Source: Desulfofustis sp. (lineage in GTDB: Bacteria; Desulfobacterota; Desulfobulbia; Desulfobulbales; Desulfocapsaceae). From it: a stretch of DNA of 40,154 nucleotides. Under the pieces are notes generated by a model, which saw only the letters and a list, made by a program, of their open reading frames with translations, made no database searches and was not told the DNA's origin. This document shows, one piece after another, positions 34,800 to 40,154 of this stretch (the stretch's first letter is position 1; every line of letters starts with the position of its first letter). Where the stretch lies: positions 1-40,154 of the forward strand of contig JAJDNR010000033.1 in the NCBI GenBank assembly GCA_022340565.1. The letters are read 5' to 3'. A program made the position numbers and the translations under genes.

Positions 34800-34919
34800 C
34801 TGAGCGCTTTCCCGCATCAACGCAATGGTTGCAGAAAACGAACGGGTTTCGTAGGATAGCTGGCAGGGAACCTGCCTGTCAGGCGGAACCGGAAGCGGGG
34901 GCAGAGTGTCGGTGAATTT

Positions 34920-35147
34920 ATGGCAGCGTTAGCGGATAGGATATTGAGGTTTTACCGTGACGGTTTCAGGTCGATGACCGTCGGAAAGACCCTGTGGAAG
35001 ATCATCCTCGTTAAATTGTTTATCATGTTTGCGGTATTGAAGCTTTTTTTCTTCCCGGATTTTCTCAGTACGAACTTTTCCACAGATGAACAGCGGGCCG
35101 ACCACGTGATCGACCAGATCACCCGGCCTGCGCAACACCGGAACTAA
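34920..35147 (+). CDS. DUF4492 small membrane protein of the cyd operon
   Basis: The 75-residue protein has a conserved start 'ILRFYRDGFRSMTVGKTLWKIILVKLFIMFAVLKLFFFPDFL'. This gives an amphipathic lead and one transmembrane helix (about residues 27-47), followed by a short polar tail. This is the DUF4492 pattern, found directly upstream of cydA in many anaerobes. It is 10 bases from cydA, whose ribosome site overlaps its stop codon. It may assist assembly or stability of the bd oxidase; this is inferred only from context. No strong ribosome site precedes its own ATG. Confidence 0.85.
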   Translation: MAALADRILRFYRDGFRSMTVGKTLWKIILVKLFIMFAVLKLFFFPDFLSTNFSTDEQRADHVIDQITRPAQHRN

Positions 35148-35157
35148 AGGAGGGATT

Positions 35158-36690
35158 ATGGGTGAGATAGACCTGGCACTGGTGAACTGGTCCAGGGCTC
35201 AATTTGCTCTGACGGCGATGTATCACTGGTTGTTCGTGCCGCTGACGCTCGGTTTGTCATTCCTATGTGCGTTCTACGAAACGATCTATGTCAAGACCGG
35301 CAACGAGGAGTGGAAACACCTCACAAAGTTCTGGATGACCCTGTTCGGCATCAATTTCGCGATCGGCGTCGCCACCGGCATCATCCTCGAGTTCGAGTTC
35401 GGCACCAACTGGTCCAACTACTCGTGGATGGTCGGCGACATCTTTGGAGCGCCGCTGGCCGTCGAGGGCATCGTCGCCTTCTTCCTCGAGGCGACCTTCT
35501 TCGCGGTGATGTTCTTCGGCTGGAACCGGGTGTCGAAAGGCTTCCACCTGTTCTCGACCTGGATGGTCGCGATCGGCTCGAATCTTTCGGCGCTGTGGAT
35601 TCTGGTGGCCAACGGCTGGATGCAGTACCCGACCGGCATGGCCTTCAACCCGGACAACGCCCGCTTCGAGATGCAGAATTTCTGGGAGGTGCTGTTTTCC
35701 CCGGTGGCCATCGCCAAGTTCACCCATACGACCAGTTCCAGCTTTCTGGTGGCGGTGATGTTCGTATTCGCCGTTTCATCCTACTACCTGATCAAGCGCA
35801 GGCATGTGGAAATGGCCAAACGTTCGATTATCGTGGCTTCCGTTTTCGGACTGATCGCCTTCTGTTATGCGAGCTTCACTGGTGACGAATCGGCCTATAA
35901 CAATGCCCATCGGCAGCCGATGAAAATGGCCGCCTATGAAGGTCTTTTCGACGGCGGCAAGGGTGCGGACCTGGTTGCCTTCGGGATCTTGAACCCGGAC
36001 AAGAAGCTGGGTGACGATCAGGATCCATTCCTCTACCACATATCCATTCCCAAGGGGCTGTCCCTGCTCGGCATGAGGGAATTGAACGGCTTTGTCCCGG
36101 GGATCAACGATCTGCTCCACGGCAACGAACAGGAAAATCTCCTGGGTTACGACCGGAAGGTAGAACGCGGCAGACTGGCTATCGCCGATCTGGCGGAGTA
36201 CAAGGCGGCGAAGAAATCCGGCGACGAGCCGGCCGCCCAGGCGTCGCTGGTCAAATTCAATGAGAACCAGGAGTTTCTCGGATACGGCTACCTGGAATCG
36301 GTCGAGGACGCCGTACCGCCCATTCAGGCGTCCTTTTACTCGTTTCACGTGATGGTCTATCTGGCCGTGTTTCTGGGGCTGATCTGTCTGGCCTATCTGG
36401 TTTACGGGATCAAGGACACCATCGAGGAGAAGCGCTGGCTGCTGCCGCTGGGAATCCTGTCCTTCTTCCTGGCGATGATCGCCAGCCAGGCCGGATGGAT
36501 CGTCGCCGAGGTCGGCAGGCAGCCCTGGGCCATCCAGAACATGCTGCCGGTGGGGGTGGCGACCAGCAACCTGGCGGCCGGCAACGTGATGACCACCTTC
36601 TGGATGTTCGCGATCCTGTTCACGCTGCTGCTGCTGGCTGAAATCAAGATCATGCTCAACCAGATCAAAAAAGGACCGGAGGGCGCATAA
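35158..36690 (+). CDS. cydA: Cytochrome bd ubiquinol oxidase subunit I
   Basis: The 510-residue protein has about nine transmembrane helices. H23 in 'MYHWLF' corresponds to the haem b595 ligand. The quinol-binding segment 'QPMKMAAYEG' (about residues 253-262) keeps the K and E that contact quinol, and 'GWIVAEVGRQPW' is the family signature. The extended loop before 'PPIQASFYSFHVMVYLAVF' is polar and rich in charged residues. With CydB it reduces O2 to water using quinol, which in an anaerobe serves oxygen protection. An AAGGAGG ribosome site lies seven bases before the ATG. Confidence 0.96.
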   Translation: MGEIDLALVNWSRAQFALTAMYHWLFVPLTLGLSFLCAFYETIYVKTGNEEWKHLTKFWMTLFGINFAIGVATGIILEFEFGTNWSNYSWMVGDIFGAPLAVEGIVAFFLEATFFAVMFFGWNRVSKGFHLFSTWMVAIGSNLSALWILVANGWMQYPTGMAFNPDNARFEMQNFWEVLFSPVAIAKFTHTTSSSFLVAVMFVFAVSSYYLIKRRHVEMAKRSIIVASVFGLIAFCYASFTGDESAYNNAHRQPMKMAAYEGLFDGGKGADLVAFGILNPDKKLGDDQDPFLYHISIPKGLSLLGMRELNGFVPGINDLLHGNEQENLLGYDRKVERGRLAIADLAEYKAAKKSGDEPAAQASLVKFNENQEFLGYGYLESVEDAVPPIQASFYSFHVMVYLAVFLGLICLAYLVYGIKDTIEEKRWLLPLGILSFFLAMIASQAGWIVAEVGRQPWAIQNMLPVGVATSNLAAGNVMTTFWMFAILFTLLLLAEIKIMLNQIKKGPEGA

Positions 36691-37824
36691 ATGATAGGGA
36701 GCTTGGATACTGCAATTCTGCAGCAGATCTGGTGGATTCTCGGGGCGGTCGTGGGCTCGCTCTTTCTCTTCCTGACCTTCGTCCAGGGGGGCCAGACCCT
36801 GCTCTGGCAGGTCGCCAAAACCGACACCGAAAAGGCCCTGGTCATCAACTCGCTGGGCCGCAAATGGGAACTCACCTTCACCACCCTGGTGCTGTTCGGC
36901 GGCGCGCTGTTCGCCGCCTTCCCGAAATTCTACGCGACCAGCTTCGGCGGCGCCTACTGGGTGTGGATCCTGATCCTCTTTACCTTCGTCGTCCAGGCGG
37001 TGAGCTACGAATACCGGAAGAAACCGAGCAATCTACTGGGTGCCGGTGTCTACGAGCTGTTCCTGTTCATCAACGGGTCGGTCGGTATCCTGCTGATCGG
37101 AGCGGCGGTCGGCACCTTTTTCACCGGCTCCAACTTCGTGTTGAACGAATACAACCAGGTCACCTGGACCCATCCGCTGCGCGGTCTCGAGGCGGCATTC
37201 TCGCTGTTCAACCTGTCGCTGGGGCTGTTTCTGGTGTTCAACGCGCGGGTGTTGGGGGCGATGTATCTGATCAACAGCATCGACTTCGCGATGGCGCCGG
37301 AGATGGAGATGCGGCTGCGCCGCTCCTGCCTGGTCAGCCTGGTCTGTGCCCTGCCGTTCCTGCTCTACGTGCTGGCCGGCCTGCTGCTGATGAAAGGCTT
37401 CGGGTTCGATGACAACGGCGTGGTATCGCTGGTGTCCGGAAAATATCTGCACAACCTGATCGCCATGCCGGCGGTCCTGGTGATGCTGCTGCTCGGCCTG
37501 GTACTGGTCGTCTGGGGCGTCGTCTCGACCAGTTTTCTGAACGGTTACAAGGGCATCTGGTTTGGCGGCCTGGGCACGGTGCTGGTCGGCCTCGCGGTGT
37601 TTTTCACCGCCGGCTTCAACAACACCCCGTTCTACCCGTCGAAGGCCGATCTGCAGTCCAGCCTGAGCATCTACAACGCCTCGTCGAGCCACTACACGCT
37701 CACCGCGATGGCCTATGTGGCGCTGGTGATCCCGCTGGTGCTGGCGTATATCGCCTACGTCTGGTACCTGATGGACGCCAGGAAGGTCGGCGCGGAAGAC
37801 CTCGGCGACACCAAAGCATACTAG
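36691..37824 (+). CDS. cydB: Cytochrome bd ubiquinol oxidase subunit II
   Basis: The 377-residue integral membrane protein has the CydB pattern: 'QQIWWILGAVVGSLFLFLTFVQGGQTLLWQVAKTDTEKALVINSLGRKWELTFTTLVLFGGALFAAFPKFYATSFGGAYWVWILILFTF' near the N-terminus and 'FNNTPFYPS' near the end. Its ATG follows the cydA stop without any gap, so subunits I and II are made in equal amounts. It is the structural partner of CydA and helps form the haem-binding core and proton/oxygen path. Confidence 0.95.
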   Translation: MIGSLDTAILQQIWWILGAVVGSLFLFLTFVQGGQTLLWQVAKTDTEKALVINSLGRKWELTFTTLVLFGGALFAAFPKFYATSFGGAYWVWILILFTFVVQAVSYEYRKKPSNLLGAGVYELFLFINGSVGILLIGAAVGTFFTGSNFVLNEYNQVTWTHPLRGLEAAFSLFNLSLGLFLVFNARVLGAMYLINSIDFAMAPEMEMRLRRSCLVSLVCALPFLLYVLAGLLLMKGFGFDDNGVVSLVSGKYLHNLIAMPAVLVMLLLGLVLVVWGVVSTSFLNGYKGIWFGGLGTVLVGLAVFFTAGFNNTPFYPSKADLQSSLSIYNASSSHYTLTAMAYVALVIPLVLAYIAYVWYLMDARKVGAEDLGDTKAY

Positions 37825-37842
37825 CAAAAGGAGGGGAAACCG

Positions 37843-37935
37843 ATGGTTGCGTTTCTGATTGTTTCATGGATGGTGGTGATTTACGCATCGTATAAGCTTT
37901 CCGTCAAAGCGCTGGATAAGGCCGGAAAGCTCTAG
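37843..37935 (+). CDS. 30-residue membrane peptide, CydX/CydH-like position
   Basis: Directly behind cydB (18-base gap) an ATG with a strong AGGAGGGG ribosome site opens a frame of 30 codons: 'MVAFLIVSWMVVIYASYKLS' followed by 'VKALDKAGKL' and TAG. It is one transmembrane helix with a basic tail. Position, size and topology match the small accessory subunits of bd oxidases (CydX, CydS, CydH), but the sequence is not the CydX signature I know. The cyd terminator follows 26 bases later, so it belongs to the operon. Confidence 0.75.
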   Translation: MVAFLIVSWMVVIYASYKLSVKALDKAGKL

Positions 37936-37960
37936 AACCAGCCTGCGTCAAAACGGTCCG

Positions 37961-38003
37961 GCAAACGGGAAGGTCCAGGCGGGTCTTCCCGTTTGCTTTT
38001 TTT
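37961..38003 (+). terminator. Strong rho-independent terminator of the cyd operon
   Basis: Perfect 12-bp arms (37961-37972 and 37985-37996) around a 12-base loop are followed at once by seven T (37997-38003). Confidence 0.92.
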
Positions 38004-38112
38004 ATGGTTATAGTCTGGGTCTCGTGTATCATAGCCCGATCGGTCCGCCGGGACGAGTATCACCCCAGCATCACGCCGGATAAAGCAGCAGCGCACATTC
38101 AGAGGAAAAGAG

Positions 38113-39516
<1,404 letters not shown>

Positions 39517-39529
39517 AAGGAACCAGCCA

Positions 39530-40135
39530 ATGAGCGCCAATCCAGCAGCCATAACCACAATTCAGGGACGGGCCATTCCGCTGCCCGGCAACGATATCGA
39601 CACTGACCGCATCATCCCCGCTAGGTACCTCCGCTCCGTGACCTTCGAGGGGCTCGGGACCGAGGTGTTCAAAGACGAACGGTTCAACGACGACGGCTCG
39701 AAAACGGATCACCCGTTCAACGATGCAAAGTACGAAGGGGCCGCCATCCTCATCGCCGGGCGCAACTTCGGCTGCGGCTCCAGCCGCGAGCACGCGCCGC
39801 AGGCGATCATGCGCTTCGGCATCAAGGCCATCATCGGCGAGTCGTTCGCCGAGATCTTCGCCGGCAACTGCACGAGCATCGGCATCCCGCTCTGCACCAC
39901 CGACGAGGCCACCATCGCCGGCCTGCACAAGCTGGTCCAGTCCGACCCGCAGGTCGAGTTCACCATCGATCTCGAAGCGAAAACCGTCTCCTACCGGGAC
40001 AAAACCATTTCCATCGACATGAACCCGGCGGCGCGCACGGCGCTGCTCGCCGGCACCTGGAACACCCTCGACGAACTGCTGCAGAACGAGGCGGCGATCG
40101 AGGAAGTCCACCGCCGCCTGCCCTCGTTCGTTTAA
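39530..40135 (+). CDS. leuD: 3-isopropylmalate dehydratase small subunit
   Basis: From the ATG at 39530 (AAGGAA upstream) the protein has 201 residues. It carries the swivelling-domain motifs 'GRAIPLPGNDIDTDRIIPARYL' and 'GRNFGCGSSREHAPQAIMRFGIKAIIGESFAEIFAGNC'. It completes the LeuCD enzyme. An in-frame ATG at 39497, inside leuC, is less likely. Nineteen bases remain in the window after its stop. Confidence 0.95.
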   Translation: MSANPAAITTIQGRAIPLPGNDIDTDRIIPARYLRSVTFEGLGTEVFKDERFNDDGSKTDHPFNDAKYEGAAILIAGRNFGCGSSREHAPQAIMRFGIKAIIGESFAEIFAGNCTSIGIPLCTTDEATIAGLHKLVQSDPQVEFTIDLEAKTVSYRDKTISIDMNPAARTALLAGTWNTLDELLQNEAAIEEVHRRLPSFV

Positions 40136-40154
40136 AACCACGGGGTCAGATCTT

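Overview
This 40,154-base, GC-rich window is densely packed and mostly arranged in short operons. The best clue to the organism is dsrC at 7297, with both C-terminal cysteines of the dissimilatory sulfur pathway. Together with a sulfide:quinone oxidoreductase (SQR) plus DUF1641 pair, cytochrome bd preceded by a DUF4492 gene, a full LIV transporter and apparent selenocysteine use, it points to a sulfate-reducing or sulfur-disproportionating Desulfobacterota bacterium (Desulfobulbales-like). The lineage is inferred from gene content, not from a marker gene.

Left part (1-10.3 kb): the 3' end of a uroporphyrinogen-III synthase gene is translationally coupled to a small cereblon-like CULT-domain protein. 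Convergent to it are a 1386-residue SNF2 helicase and a PpiD/SurA-type chaperone. Then come dsrC with its own promoter, a zinc-ribbon plus ATP-grasp pair convergent with dsrC, and a bactofilin/M23 peptidase pair for cell-wall shape.

Middle (10.3-29.3 kb): an ABC-F ATPase, a homoserine-kinase-like phosphotransferase, and livK-livH-livM-livG-livF. A roughly 420-base spacer follows, holding two consecutive palindromic elements. Next are a cysteine-less AhpD/CMD protein and a MarR-regulated RND efflux pair. A branched-chain/D-amino-acid-type aminotransferase, an acyltransferase-3 membrane protein and a GTPase(DUF3482)/DUF2868 pair complete this part.

Right part (29.4-40.1 kb): DUF1641 and sqr are read leftward. 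The sqr frame is interrupted by a single UGA exactly where the family has a redox cysteine. The frame continues 75 conserved residues to a stop followed by a canonical terminator, and a SECIS-like hairpin lies just after the UGA, so this is very probably a selenocysteine-containing SQR. Between DUF1641 and a Tat-exported DUF362 protein lies about 250 bases of strongly structured DNA that resembles a HEARO/omega-RNA, the guide RNA of IscB nucleases, but without an iscB gene. DUF362 is coupled to a fused membrane/periplasmic polyferredoxin. The cyd operon (DUF4492-cydA-cydB plus an unlisted 30-residue membrane peptide) has a clear promoter overlapped by a Fur/PerR-like palindrome and ends in a strong terminator. 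The window closes with leuC-leuD.

The main candidates for something new are the selenocysteine SQR, the standalone omega-RNA-like locus, the small cyd peptide, the hemD-coupled CULT protein and the zinc-ribbon/ATP-grasp pair beside dsrC.
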